Shown piece after piece: positions 15,000 through 24,191 of a stretch of DNA of 41,793 bases. The translations under genes were made by a program, and so were the position numbers. How positions within the stretch are numbered: the stretch's first letter is position 1; each line of letters opens with the position of its first letter. The stretch is taken from contig CAJXUS010000038.1 in the NCBI GenBank assembly GCA_913060675.1, positions 1-41,793 on the forward strand. The letters run 5' to 3'. The notes beneath the pieces are model-generated. The model was not told where the DNA came from and searched no databases. It saw only the letters and a program-made list of their open reading frames with translations. The stretch comes from an uncultured Rhodospirillales bacterium (lineage in GTDB: Bacteria > Pseudomonadota > Alphaproteobacteria > Kiloniellales > Kiloniellaceae).

Positions 15000-16880
15000 T
15001 TAAGCAGGTTCAACTAACATACGGCCGCGCATTTCCATGTGCAGAGCGTGACAGAACCATTGGCAATAGAACCAATGAACACCGGGACGATCAGCTACGA
15101 AAGTCGCAGAAGCCGTCTGTTGTGGGCCAACCTCAAAACAAACGCCATAATTTGCAAGCGTAAAGCCGTGGGTGAGATCTTCCACATCATCAAGGTTGGT
15201 AACAACGACTGTAACTTCATCGCCTTGCTTGACAGTGAATTTTTCCAGGCTGAATTCTGGAGCAACAGAGTTCATATAAACACGAACTTTATTGCCATCC
15301 CGAATAACATCCTGGCAATCTTCAGGATCAACACCATCAGCTTTTGCCATTGCGATGGTGTCAGCAAATGTAGGATCAGTTCTCTCATAGATATGAGCAG
15401 GGTTCACAACAGAACGGTGAACAATGATACAATCGTGTGGCTCAGCAAAAGTTGGGCCATCATGTACCAGCTTCATTTCATCACCTGAAATGTCAATAAG
15501 CTGATCATTTTCAGGTTTCAGAGGACCAACGTTGATATACCGATCTTTTGAGAACTTATTAAGAGATACCAGCCACTTACCGTCAGCGCCTAAGGATTCA
15601 CCCATGGAAGTATGGTTGTGTCCTGGTTGATAGTGGACATCCAGTTTTTGCAAAATTGGATCAACGTCTTCACCTTTATAGGCACGGATCGCTTTATCCA
15701 TGTTCCACTTACAGATCTGACTGTCGAGGAACAAAGTGGTAAAGGCATTGCCACGACCATCAAAGGCAGTGTGAAGAGGGCCAAGACCCAATTGTGGTTC
15801 AGCTACGATCGCGTCACGTGGTTTGATTTTACCTTCAAACACATCGTCCAACAGTTCCACATCGATAACGGATACAGTCGGAGATAGTTTACCATTTACA
15901 ACAATATGTCGTTTATCTGGCGCAGCGTTAACACCATGCGGGCTGTTAGAGATTGGGATATAAGCTGTTAAAGGAGATCCTTTGAGGCCGTTTACAACTG
16001 GCACACCACCATCGAAGACTTCATAGTCACCATTGGCAACAGCTTCTTCGATACGTTTGATGTTAAAGACAACAGCATGATCCTGCTCAGCAGAAGTCAT
16101 TTCAGCAAGAGTAACGCCTTCTTCTGAATTGTAAGAAGAAGCAATAGCGTACTTACCTTGGTAATCAGCATCGACGTTATCGAGGTTACCATTGACCTTA
16201 ACCTGCCACTTAACCTCCATAGTGTCACCGTCAATTGCGGTGAAAATTGCAAAGTATTTACTTGGGTCATCGAGGACTGTGCCATCGTTTGGCAACGGTA
16301 CCCGGTGTTCACCATTGGCAAAGATATAACCGGTGCGCGGATATTTTTGTGGACGTAGGCCGTGAATATCAGAGGCATTCGGAATTTCGATAACTTTATC
16401 GACCTTCATAATATCACAGCGAACACGAGCAACACGTGTATTGGCTTTATCGTTCATAAACAGATATCGGCCATCGTAGGCACCATCTGTGAAGGACATA
16501 TGAGGGTGATGAAGATCACCGTTTTGATAATTGCCGCCACGGGTTTCCAAAAACTTTTTGGTTTGTGGAAGCAGGTTCTCGGTCAGAATTTTTTTGCTTT
16601 CATTGGTTTGTCCCCAACCCGTTGCAGAACAACGGTTAAAAACAGGAACACGCATCAATTCACGCATGGACGGTATACCCATGATGCGTAGTTCGCCAGC
16701 CTGCCCAGATGACCAGAAACCATAATATTCATCTAGCTGGCCAGGTTCAACTTCAGCAGGATTTTTGGCATGCGCGGGTGTAACCGAACCAACAAGGGCT
16801 GCAGCACCAACTCCAGCCATTGTCAGTTTAGCTGACCCTCCAAGTAGGTCACGTCTTGACAGACCTTTATCTTCAGACAT
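15000..16880 (-). CDS. nosZ: NosZ, nitrous oxide reductase (clade I, Tat-exported)
   Basis: A 626-residue periplasmic copper enzyme that reduces N2O to N2. The twin-arginine signal (SRRDLLG, residues 8-14) places it in clade I. The seven-bladed propeller carries the CuZ histidine motifs DLHHPH (H124, H125), DIHG (H173), [19 protein letters not shown] and AEPHDC. The C-terminal cupredoxin domain has a full CuA set: H571, C606, W608, C610, H614 and M617, at a constant offset from well-studied NosZ. GAGGAG lies just before the ATG. It is the second gene of the operon, 72 bp after nosR, and appears intact and functional. Confidence 0.97.
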   Translation of the reverse strand: MSEDKGLSRRDLLGGSAKLTMAGVGAAALVGSVTPAHAKNPAEVEPGQLDEYYGFWSSGQAGELRIMGIPSMRELMRVPVFNRCSATGWGQTNESKKILTENLLPQTKKFLETRGGNYQNGDLHHPHMSFTDGAYDGRYLFMNDKANTRVARVRCDIMKVDKVIEIPNASDIHGLRPQKYPRTGYIFANGEHRVPLPNDGTVLDDPSKYFAIFTAIDGDTMEVKWQVKVNGNLDNVDADYQGKYAIASSYNSEEGVTLAEMTSAEQDHAVVFNIKRIEEAVANGDYEVFDGGVPVVNGLKGSPLTAYIPISNSPHGVNAAPDKRHIVVNGKLSPTVSVIDVELLDDVFEGKIKPRDAIVAEPQLGLGPLHTAFDGRGNAFTTLFLDSQICKWNMDKAIRAYKGEDVDPILQKLDVHYQPGHNHTSMGESLGADGKWLVSLNKFSKDRYINVGPLKPENDQLIDISGDEMKLVHDGPTFAEPHDCIIVHRSVVNPAHIYERTDPTFADTIAMAKADGVDPEDCQDVIRDGNKVRVYMNSVAPEFSLEKFTVKQGDEVTVVVTNLDDVEDLTHGFTLANYGVCFEVGPQQTASATFVADRPGVHWFYCQWFCHALHMEMRGRMLVEPA

Positions 16881-16952
16881 TTCTATGCTCCTCTTTAAGT
16901 GCCGTTCCTGTCTCTTGTCTCACCATTAAACAGGTTGGGCGTGCTATCACCG

Positions 16953-19382
16953 TTAGGGTGACGGTTCTGCTGCTTTGGGTTTAGTTTTGCTCAAAGCAGC
17001 TCCGTCCTTTTTGCCTTTGACCACTTTGGCCGAGGCATCCGAGACAGATTTGTTATTGATATCTTCGCCGATAAAATCAGGTACTTCAGTAGCAGAGCAG
17101 CCAGATTTACGAATGGCTGAGCTTTTACTCTGAAGATCATTCAAGCGTTCTTTTCTTTTGCGTTTTTGCACCATAGGTGGGCAACGATGATCATCGTGAT
17201 AGACCACTTGGCAGTGCAGGCAATAGAGACACTCATTGGGGTTTATTTCACCTGTGGGATGAATGGCTTGAACCATGCATTCCTTGGCACAGGTATTACA
17301 GGGATTGCCGCAGTCTTTAGGATGACGCTTCAGCCATTCGAACATGCGCATGCGGCCTGGAATTGCCAGTGCTGCACCGAGTGGGCAAATGTAACGACAA
17401 TAAAATCTTTCGATAAAAAGCCCGGCAGCAAGTAACGTCACCGCATAGAGAACCCAAGGCCAGTCTCTTGCAAACTTAAGAATAATCGACGTTTTGAAGG
17501 GTTCTATTTCTGCCCAGTGTTCAGCATCCTGAAGAGAATAGAGCGATAAGCCGAACAATCCCAGGAAGAGGATATACTTAATGGGCCATAACCGTTCATG
17601 AAGCCCCCATGGTAGCTCAACTTGGGGAATTTTAAGCTTCTTGGCGATCTGACTGAGCAATTCTTGTAACGCGCCAAAAGGGCAAAGCCAGCCACAATAA
17701 GCACCACGTCCCCAGAAAATAAGAGCGCCTGCTACTGACAGCCACAATAAGAAGATCATTGGCTCCATCAGGAAGTAATTCCAGCTGAAGTCAGTTAGGA
17801 GGGCATTAAAAAAGGTGAGGACATTAACGACAGAAAGTTGGGCTTGAGCGTAAAAACCAACGAATACAAGTGTGAAAACAAGAAATAGATTTCTGGTCCA
17901 GGTCAAAAGACGGGGTCTAAGCACCAGCCACTCTTGGAAAAAGAAGATAATTGTTAGAACAGCTAAGGCTATAGAAAGTATGACTATTTCGACCTGTTTC
18001 AGGTCCCACATCCGTTTCCAAAGGGCAATTCTGGCTGCATTATCGGCTTCATCTATCTCAGAAACGTTACTTGTTGTCTGTTTTGTAACTGGCGGTTTCG
18101 GTACTGTTTTTTCGACTTTGACGTAGGGTTTCGGGAGGTCATAATTGACATCAAATGCGAGGAAGATTTTCTTGATAGCCCCAATAGGACGGTTGGCGAG
18201 TAATTCAATTCTAAAATTTTCTGCAGGGTTGAAGTCAATGTCGGCAGGTATCCGAAAAAGACCAATTTCTTTAAAATATGGCGCACCTTCAGCACCAAGA
18301 TCACCAATACGTTTATGGAGTTTATCTCTAAAGCGAACACTGCTTTCACCTTGTATCAGATGGAAGCGATCGAAAATCCCGCCGCGCACATATCCAGAAC
18401 CTTTAAAGGAATAGCGCCCATTGGCAAAAACCATGATGGCTTCTTGTCCGGGCTTTAAATCAGCCAGAAGATTTTTGTATTCGGCTTCACCTAGTAAACT
18501 ACGTCCAATAGAAGGTACGGATACTGGGGCCAAATAGAGATCAATATAAATATCTTCCGGGTTGCCCTTTTCCGGACGTGCAGCTGCTTTTTTGTTTCCT
18601 GATAGAACAAAGGTATCGTTAATTTCTTTTACGGTTATTACCCGGTGACGGACACCGCCATTTCCAAGCAAAGTCTGCCAATCATCCGTTTTGTCGTAAG
18701 ATGTATCGACGGAACGGATTTCAGATGGGAGTGCATTAGTTTCATCCCCTAAACCTGCGAGGCCGATATGTCTGGCGAACTTTATGGCTGATCGTAGAAT
18801 GGAATCTTCTATAACCATGATTGTTACAGTGGCGCCACTGATCATATCAACTTCACCAGCATCTCTATTTTGTCCATTACGCGAGATGCTATCTATACCG
18901 GTATAGCCGGACATAAAGTTGGTGATTTTCTCTTCGGGAATACCTACTAAGACAATAGGCTCACTGTGTTTAACCAGTTTTGTACCAGTAATAATACCTT
19001 TGGGATCAATACCAACAATGACGTGGATGGGTTTTCCAGAATACCCCGTTGCATTGACAAAGTCAGTGTTTAGGTAGGCGTAACCGACCAGGTCGCCTTC
19101 TTTAAGTATTTCAGCATAAGAGGGGGCGCTTTTTACAATCCGAAGGTCTGTGGCGCCGCTATAAAGATCTGTTGCTGTTACTTTGCTAATATACTTATCA
19201 AACGTACGATTTGCAGAGTACGCTTCAGTTGTGAACAACGTTAGGTAACTAAGAAAAAGTATCGTAATAAATGAGAGATGTAAGGCCAATGCAGTAAGTC
19301 TGCTTTGCTGTGACGCCAGAGTATCCGTGACTACCACACCAATATCGGTAATTCCTATCGCCCATGCCTTTGGATTTGGCAC
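16953..19382 (-). CDS. nosR: NosR, membrane flavin/iron-sulfur protein
   Basis: An 809-residue membrane protein thought to pass electrons to NosZ and to be needed for nos expression. A first hydrophobic segment (about residues 28-52) leads to a periplasmic FMN-binding domain. DMISGATVT (about residues 179-187) carries the threonine flavinylated by NosX. Several membrane helices follow, with CGWLCPFGA and CRYICPLGA motifs. Then come two [4Fe-4S] clusters in CGNPCNTCAKEC and CLYCLHC. The last 80 residues are basic and then low complexity. The start is GTG at 19382, supported by GGGAG seven bases upstream; an ATG overlapping that site is in another frame. Confidence 0.96.
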   Translation of the reverse strand: MPNPKAWAIGITDIGVVVTDTLASQQSRLTALALHLSFITILFLSYLTLFTTEAYSANRTFDKYISKVTATDLYSGATDLRIVKSAPSYAEILKEGDLVGYAYLNTDFVNATGYSGKPIHVIVGIDPKGIITGTKLVKHSEPIVLVGIPEEKITNFMSGYTGIDSISRNGQNRDAGEVDMISGATVTIMVIEDSILRSAIKFARHIGLAGLGDETNALPSEIRSVDTSYDKTDDWQTLLGNGGVRHRVITVKEINDTFVLSGNKKAAARPEKGNPEDIYIDLYLAPVSVPSIGRSLLGEAEYKNLLADLKPGQEAIMVFANGRYSFKGSGYVRGGIFDRFHLIQGESSVRFRDKLHKRIGDLGAEGAPYFKEIGLFRIPADIDFNPAENFRIELLANRPIGAIKKIFLAFDVNYDLPKPYVKVEKTVPKPPVTKQTTSNVSEIDEADNAARIALWKRMWDLKQVEIVILSIALAVLTIIFFFQEWLVLRPRLLTWTRNLFLVFTLVFVGFYAQAQLSVVNVLTFFNALLTDFSWNYFLMEPMIFLLWLSVAGALIFWGRGAYCGWLCPFGALQELLSQIAKKLKIPQVELPWGLHERLWPIKYILFLGLFGLSLYSLQDAEHWAEIEPFKTSIILKFARDWPWVLYAVTLLAAGLFIERFYCRYICPLGAALAIPGRMRMFEWLKRHPKDCGNPCNTCAKECMVQAIHPTGEINPNECLYCLHCQVVYHDDHRCPPMVQKRKRKERLNDLQSKSSAIRKSGCSATEVPDFIGEDINNKSVSDASAKVVKGKKDGAALSKTKPKAAEPSP

Positions 19383-19457
19383 GAAGCATCTCCCTTCGTT
19401 ACAACATATAATAAGTCCTAATAGGCCGTATCATCTGCTTGTTAACGAGGTTTGCCT

Positions 19458-19471
19458 TTGATTTAGGTCAA
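19458..19471 (-). promoter_or_regulatory. FNR/DNR-family box upstream of nosR
   Basis: TTGATTTAGGTCAA fits the FNR/CRP-family consensus TTGAT-N4-ATCAA with one mismatch. It is centred about 82 bp before the nosR start codon. Such boxes control nos operons in response to low oxygen or nitric oxide (FNR, FnrP, DNR, NnrR). Which regulator binds cannot be told from the site alone. Confidence 0.75.
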
Positions 19472-19580
19472 AAGAATTACGAAAGATGCAAAAAAATAGT
19501 ATGTTATAAGATATCTATTTGAAGGCCGGATAATCAGAAACCCGGATTTCGACGATCTGGAAAGATTTATAATGAGCCGT

Positions 19581-20456
19581 TTAAGCTAAATGAGGAGATA
19601 ATCTCATCCAAACAGTCCAGGTTTCATTTGACTCTAAGATACGTATACCTGTTTCTTGTTGAGGTTTTCCTTGAGACGCGTGGTTAAAGGCATCTGTGAT
19701 GTGTGAAGTAGGCTCGACACAAAAGAAATCTTCATCCTTTGGGGCATAGACAACAAGTCTGTTTAAATCTTCGCTTGAAGTAAGCGTCACAGATGCTTTT
19801 TTATCTGGCCAGTTAATATATGCCGTACCTGGCCAAGGATCGAATTGGTTATCACAATAAAGCTCATCTACAATAGCCCCCGCGGTTAAATTCCAATGAG
19901 ACGGGCAAGATACCTTCTCTATCGGAAGACAGGTGTCGTCCGTTTTCCATACCTTGCTTACTTCAGCGGAAAGTACTGCCTTACCATGACGAGGGAAGTA
20001 GGGATGCATACCCAGGCCAGCTGGCATTGAGGTCTTTGCCAGGTTGGTCAATTGGATTTCATTATATAAGTCAGCACCTGATAGCTTAACCGTTTGTATT
20101 GCTTTGAAAGGGAAGGGCCATTGCGTCCCATCGTGTATCAACTCCAAAGTGATGCAGCCTTCTTCGTGATTAAGGACGCTCCACTCTTCTTGCCAACCAA
20201 CACCGTGAATAGAGTGAGGATGGTCGCCAAAATTTAGAGGTAATTGATATTCAGTCCCCTCAAACACAAAACGACCATTTTTTATACGGTTGGAATAGGG
20301 AATTAAGGGAAATGACGCCTTATTTCTTTGTCCAAATGATTTCAGGATATCAAAATCACCATCGGCTGTAACTAAAGTATAAGAGGTTATACATCCTCCC
20401 TTTAAAGTTACGCCGACTGTAGCTTGTTCGTTAGAAATCAAGAGAGGTTTGTTCAC
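19581..20456 (-). CDS. Aldose 1-epimerase (GalM-like)
   Basis: A 291-residue mutarotase-fold protein that should interconvert alpha and beta anomers of a sugar. Visible family features are PYSNRIKNGRF (the Asn-Arg pair that binds sugar), HGVGW, the catalytic histidine in GLGMHPYF and the catalytic glutamate in CVEPTSHITDAF near residue 250. It sits 15 bp downstream of the CdhR-like regulator on the same strand, so the two are probably co-transcribed, although no sugar pathway is nearby. The link to carnitine metabolism is unclear and may be accidental. Confidence 0.85.
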   Translation of the reverse strand: MNKPLLISNEQATVGVTLKGGCITSYTLVTADGDFDILKSFGQRNKASFPLIPYSNRIKNGRFVFEGTEYQLPLNFGDHPHSIHGVGWQEEWSVLNHEEGCITLELIHDGTQWPFPFKAIQTVKLSGADLYNEIQLTNLAKTSMPAGLGMHPYFPRHGKAVLSAEVSKVWKTDDTCLPIEKVSCPSHWNLTAGAIVDELYCDNQFDPWPGTAYINWPDKKASVTLTSSEDLNRLVVYAPKDEDFFCVEPTSHITDAFNHASQGKPQQETGIRILESNETWTVWMRLSPHLA

Positions 20457-20471
20457 GTAAAATATCCGTCT

Positions 20472-21443
20472 TTATATAATGCGTCTGCTCGTTCTTGGCG
20501 ATTGCCCAAAGCGGCTTCGATAACTCCGAGCAAATGATGTCGCCGAGTTAAAGCCGCACCTTATAGCAATGTCCAAAATGGAGAAATCTGTTTGTTTTAG
20601 TAACCTTTGAGCAACGTCGAGGCGTAGGTTCCTATAATATGTAGCGGGTGAGGTTTTTAAATACTTTTTAAAGAGTCGTTCTAGTTCGCGAACCGTAGAA
20701 CCGATTTCTTGGGCAAGCTCTGGTATGAGGAAAGGAGTTTCGACATGCTCTTCCATTGTTTCTATGGCTGTGGTGAGTATTTTATTTTTTCTAATTTGTG
20801 GATTGTCCGATGCCAAACGTTGAGGGTTATTACCTTCGCGAAATCGTTGATAGATAAAGACATCAGCAACATCCGCTGATAATTTCAAACCATGCTGAAC
20901 TCTGATCAATTGGAGCATCATGTCCAAGCTCGTTGTGCCACCGCCAGAGGTAAATCGGTTCCGATCGACAACATAGATATCAAGTTCAGTCTGTATATTG
21001 GGATATGTTTCAGTAAAACCTTCGAAATTTTCCCAGTGTACTGTTGCTTTGTAACCATCGAGAAGACCTGCTTTTGCCAAGACTTCGCTACCAGCATCCA
21101 TCCCCCCAAATTCAGTTCCTTTGGATCTCAGCTTTCTTAAAATAGCGGCAAGCTTTTCGGTATAACTCTTCTCAACATCGTAACTGGCACAAACAATGAG
21201 TATGGGTATGGCTTCATCATCACCAAGTTCGGCATCAACGTTGAGTTCCATGTCATTGCTGGCACGGGCCGTTTCTCCAGTGATCGAATAGAGTTTCCAC
21301 TCGTATAATTTTTCTCCGACCTTCATATTTGCCGCACGAAGAGGCTCAAGAGCAGAGGAAAAACAAAGCATAGAAAACCCCGGAACCAGTAGGAAGGCTA
21401 TTTTCTGAGGTTTTTTTTCTGCCACTGTTCCAAAAAGGTACAT
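20472..21443 (-). CDS. cdhR: CdhR-like GATase1/AraC transcriptional regulator
   Basis: A 323-residue activator with an N-terminal DJ-1/PfpI (GATase1-like) ligand domain (about residues 10-195) and a C-terminal AraC DNA-binding domain (about 220-320). The latter has two helix-turn-helix units; DIAIRCGFNSATSFARSYR is the classic second one. This GlxA-type architecture is shared by regulators of quaternary amine catabolism, such as CdhR (carnitine) and GbdR (glycine betaine) in Pseudomonas. It is transcribed away from cdhC across 154 bp, the usual arrangement for a regulator of the adjacent operon. Naming it CdhR rests on this position. Confidence 0.8.
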   Translation of the reverse strand: MYLFGTVAEKKPQKIAFLLVPGFSMLCFSSALEPLRAANMKVGEKLYEWKLYSITGETARASNDMELNVDAELGDDEAIPILIVCASYDVEKSYTEKLAAILRKLRSKGTEFGGMDAGSEVLAKAGLLDGYKATVHWENFEGFTETYPNIQTELDIYVVDRNRFTSGGGTTSLDMMLQLIRVQHGLKLSADVADVFIYQRFREGNNPQRLASDNPQIRKNKILTTAIETMEEHVETPFLIPELAQEIGSTVRELERLFKKYLKTSPATYYRNLRLDVAQRLLKQTDFSILDIAIRCGFNSATSFARSYRSRFGQSPRTSRRII

Positions 21444-21597
21444 ATTTCGTTCTCGATCGCGATCTATTTGTTCGTGGAAAATGTTTCATAACTTGCGCAA
21501 AATGTAAAATAAATATCATGAATCGACCTACACTTATTTTAAAATAAACGATGCGCTTAACTTAAGTGTGCCACCATTTATAAAATGAGTATGAGCT
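21444..21597. promoter_or_regulatory. Divergent cdhR-cdhC promoter region with palindromes
   Basis: A 154-bp shared control region. Palindromes visible are TTGCGCAA (21493-21500), the 14-bp AT-rich TTATTTTAAAATAA (21534-21547) and CTTAA-C-TTAAG (about 21556-21566). Any of them could be a regulator site. AraC-type proteins usually prefer direct repeats, so none is firmly assigned. Confidence 0.45.
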
Positions 21598-22491
21598 ATG
21601 AACAACGAAGTAATTATTACCTGCCCCGTTACAGGCGCTGGTGTAAAAAAAGACAAACACACCAACGTTCCTGTAACCCCTGAAGAGATTTCAGATGCTG
21701 CCATTGAAGCGGCAAAGGCAGGGGCTGCAATTGCTCACCTGCACGTTCGTAATCCTGATACAGGTCAAGCCAGCAACGACATCAACCTTTACCAAGAAAC
21801 CGTCGGTTTGCTCCGTGAAAAAATGGATCACCAGGGCGTTGATGTTGTCATCAACATTACTGCTGGTATGGGCGGTGAGTTTGTTCCTGATGCGACCAAC
21901 CCGAATAATGGTGGTCCAGGTACAGATATGCTCAACCCTGTTGATCGTCTGAAACATATTGATCTAGTACGCCCAGAGATTTGCACACTTGATTGTGGCT
22001 CCTTGAACTTTAGCGATTACGCTTATGTTTCCACACCGGATATGCTGCGTGAAATGACAGCATTGATCCAGAAAATGGGTGTCAAACCAGAAATCGAAGC
22101 CTTTGAACTCGGTCACATTTGGATGGCCAAACAGCTTATGGCCGAAGGCCTGATCGATGCACCGCCTCTCTTCCAGCTTTGTCTTGGAATTCCTTTTGCA
22201 GCAGAAGCAAACGGAGAAACAATGCTGGCCATGCGTAATATGCTCCCAGAAGGGGCAAATTGGGGATCCTTTGGTGTAGGCCCAACACAAATGGCCATGG
22301 CTGCTCAATCCGTTATCTTTGGCGGACACGTGCGTGTCGGTCTCGAAGATAACCTCTATATGGAACGCGGTGTTCTTGCCACAAACGGTATGTTGGTTAC
22401 GAGAGCAAAAGAGATCGTGGAACGTATGGGCGCACGTACTCTTAGTGCAGAAGAAGCACGTAAAAAATTCAATGCAATTAAGCAAGTTTAA
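21598..22491 (+). CDS. cdhC: 3-dehydrocarnitine cleavage enzyme (BKACE/DUF849)
   Basis: A 297-residue beta-keto acid cleavage enzyme. The family condenses a beta-keto acid with acetyl-CoA and splits it to acetoacetate and a new acyl-CoA; with 3-dehydrocarnitine the product is betainyl-CoA. The zinc ligands are visible as H47 and H49 in AHLHVR and E250 in VGLEDNLYMERG. The assignment to dehydrocarnitine comes from the next gene, carnitine dehydrogenase fused to a thioesterase, and from the divergent CdhR-like regulator. It is the first gene of a five-gene operon, 33 bp ahead of lcdH. Confidence 0.9.
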   Translation: MNNEVIITCPVTGAGVKKDKHTNVPVTPEEISDAAIEAAKAGAAIAHLHVRNPDTGQASNDINLYQETVGLLREKMDHQGVDVVINITAGMGGEFVPDATNPNNGGPGTDMLNPVDRLKHIDLVRPEICTLDCGSLNFSDYAYVSTPDMLREMTALIQKMGVKPEIEAFELGHIWMAKQLMAEGLIDAPPLFQLCLGIPFAAEANGETMLAMRNMLPEGANWGSFGVGPTQMAMAAQSVIFGGHVRVGLEDNLYMERGVLATNGMLVTRAKEIVERMGARTLSAEEARKKFNAIKQV

Positions 22492-22524
22492 GCTCTGCGG
22501 TAGTTTGTAATAAGGTTTACGAAA

Positions 22525-24021
22525 ATGACGAATGAAATAAAAACTATCGCCGTTGTTGGCGCTGGTGTGATTGGTGCAGGTTGGGCGGCACGCTGCCTGC
22601 ATCGTGGAATCAATGTTATCGTGACAGATCTATCTGCTGATGCAGAACGAGGTATGCGCGAAGTTGTTGCGAACGCAGAAGTTTCCCTAAACAGCCTCAA
22701 CCTTGCTCCAAGAAGAGAAAAAGGCACTCTAACCTTTACGACAAATTTGATTGAAGCGGTATCCCAGGCTGATTTTGTTCAAGAAAACGCACCTGAACGA
22801 GAAGACTTAAAACGTAACTTACTTGCTGAAATCAGTAAGCATGTCGGACCAGAAGTTATTATCGCCTCAAGTTCCTCTGGCTTGCTCCCATCAAAAATTC
22901 AGGTCGATTGTATCAATCCTGAACGCGTTATCATTGGTCACCCTTTTAACCCTGTATACCTGTTGCCTTTGGTAGAGGTTTTGGGTGGTGAGCTAACAGA
23001 CAACAAATATGTTGAGCAAGCCATGGAGTTCTACACTTCCATTGGCATGCACGCTCTTAAAGTTCGCAAGGAAATCGAAGGATATATTTCTGACCGCCTT
23101 CAAGAAGCTCTTTGGCGCGAAACACTGCATATGGTTGCTGATGGTGTTGCTACGACAGACGAAATCGATCAGGCTATAATCTATGGACCGGGTCTTCGCT
23201 GGGCCTTTATGGGAACCTGTTTGACGTTCCACCTTGCCGGTGGTGAACAGGGCATGCGTCACATGTTGGAACAGTTTGGTCCAGCACTTCAGCTTCCTTG
23301 GACAAAATTGAAAGCACCCGAGCTTACAGATCAACTCATTGATCGGATGGTAGAGGGTACTCAAGAACAGGCTGCCGGTTATTCTATTCGTGACCTTGAA
23401 AAACTTCGTGATAATTGCCTGGTATCCATCATGCAATCCTTACGCAGCTATGACTATGCTTCCGGGAGTACCTTGAAAAAGGATGAAGAGCGTCAATACG
23501 CGGATACTTCTGGATCAACGTCTTGGTCTCCGAGTGATGATCTCACCCAACCGTTAGAACTTCATACCGATAAAGTTCATCCAGAGTGGGTGGATTATAA
23601 CGGCCATATGACCGAATCCCGTTACCTTCAGGTCTTCGGTGACGCTTCTGATGCGCTGTACCAATATGCTGGCGTTGATGCGGAATATCATGCCAATGGC
23701 AATTCTTACTATACGGTCGAGACACATATTAACAACATCATGGAAGTTGCCGCTCACGCACCACTTAAAGTGACCACTCAACTTCTTGGTCTCGATAATA
23801 AGCGTTTGCACTTTATCCATAATCTCTACAACGCAGCAGACGATAGTTTGTTGGCTACTGCTGAGCAGATGGTTCTCCACGTGGATACAAATGCTGCTAA
23901 AGCTTGTCCAGCTAAGCCAGAAGTATTGGATATCCTGCAAAAAGTTATGGATGCCCACACTTTGTTGCCTAACCCAAAGCGTCGTAGCCGTGAAATGGCT
24001 GTTCCGGCATCTAGAGGTTAA
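22525..24021 (+). CDS. lcdH: L-carnitine dehydrogenase fused to betainyl-CoA thioesterase
   Basis: A 498-residue two-function enzyme. Residues 1-320 form a 3-hydroxyacyl-CoA-dehydrogenase-type NAD domain: GAGVIG (12-17), SSSSG (115-119) and the catalytic pair H139 (IGHPFNP) and E151. This would oxidise L-carnitine to 3-dehydrocarnitine. Residues about 340-480 form a hotdog thioesterase with EWVDYNGHMTESRYL, expected to hydrolyse betainyl-CoA to glycine betaine. In Pseudomonas these are separate proteins (CdhA and CdhB); the fused form is known from rhizobia and other Alphaproteobacteria. The two activities flank the CdhC step, so the fusion links steps one and three of the pathway. Confidence 0.93.
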   Translation: MTNEIKTIAVVGAGVIGAGWAARCLHRGINVIVTDLSADAERGMREVVANAEVSLNSLNLAPRREKGTLTFTTNLIEAVSQADFVQENAPEREDLKRNLLAEISKHVGPEVIIASSSSGLLPSKIQVDCINPERVIIGHPFNPVYLLPLVEVLGGELTDNKYVEQAMEFYTSIGMHALKVRKEIEGYISDRLQEALWRETLHMVADGVATTDEIDQAIIYGPGLRWAFMGTCLTFHLAGGEQGMRHMLEQFGPALQLPWTKLKAPELTDQLIDRMVEGTQEQAAGYSIRDLEKLRDNCLVSIMQSLRSYDYASGSTLKKDEERQYADTSGSTSWSPSDDLTQPLELHTDKVHPEWVDYNGHMTESRYLQVFGDASDALYQYAGVDAEYHANGNSYYTVETHINNIMEVAAHAPLKVTTQLLGLDNKRLHFIHNLYNAADDSLLATAEQMVLHVDTNAAKACPAKPEVLDILQKVMDAHTLLPNPKRRSREMAVPASRG

Positions 24022-24028
24022 CCGAATA

Positions 24029-24067
24029 TTCAAGGCCAGAGAAGTCATGTTATTCTCTGGTCTTGAA
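24029..24067 (+). repeat. RNA hairpin in the lcdH-acd intergenic gap
   Basis: A 15-bp stem (24029-24043 with 24053-24067, one G-U pair, 9-nt loop) lies just after lcdH inside the operon. No T run follows, so it is not a simple terminator. A second short stem lies at 24101-24107/24118-24124. These may mark an mRNA processing or stability site separating the carnitine part from the acyl-CoA part. Confidence 0.6.
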
Positions 24068-24191
24068 AATGCGTTGAAAGACTATTTCGTAAAACGAAAA
24101 TCCTGCGTTGAACTTAGCGCGGGATAAGGTCGTCTAATTTATTATTCAAACTTAGGTTCACCAGTATCGTTCTGGTTTATAGGAGCAGGTT

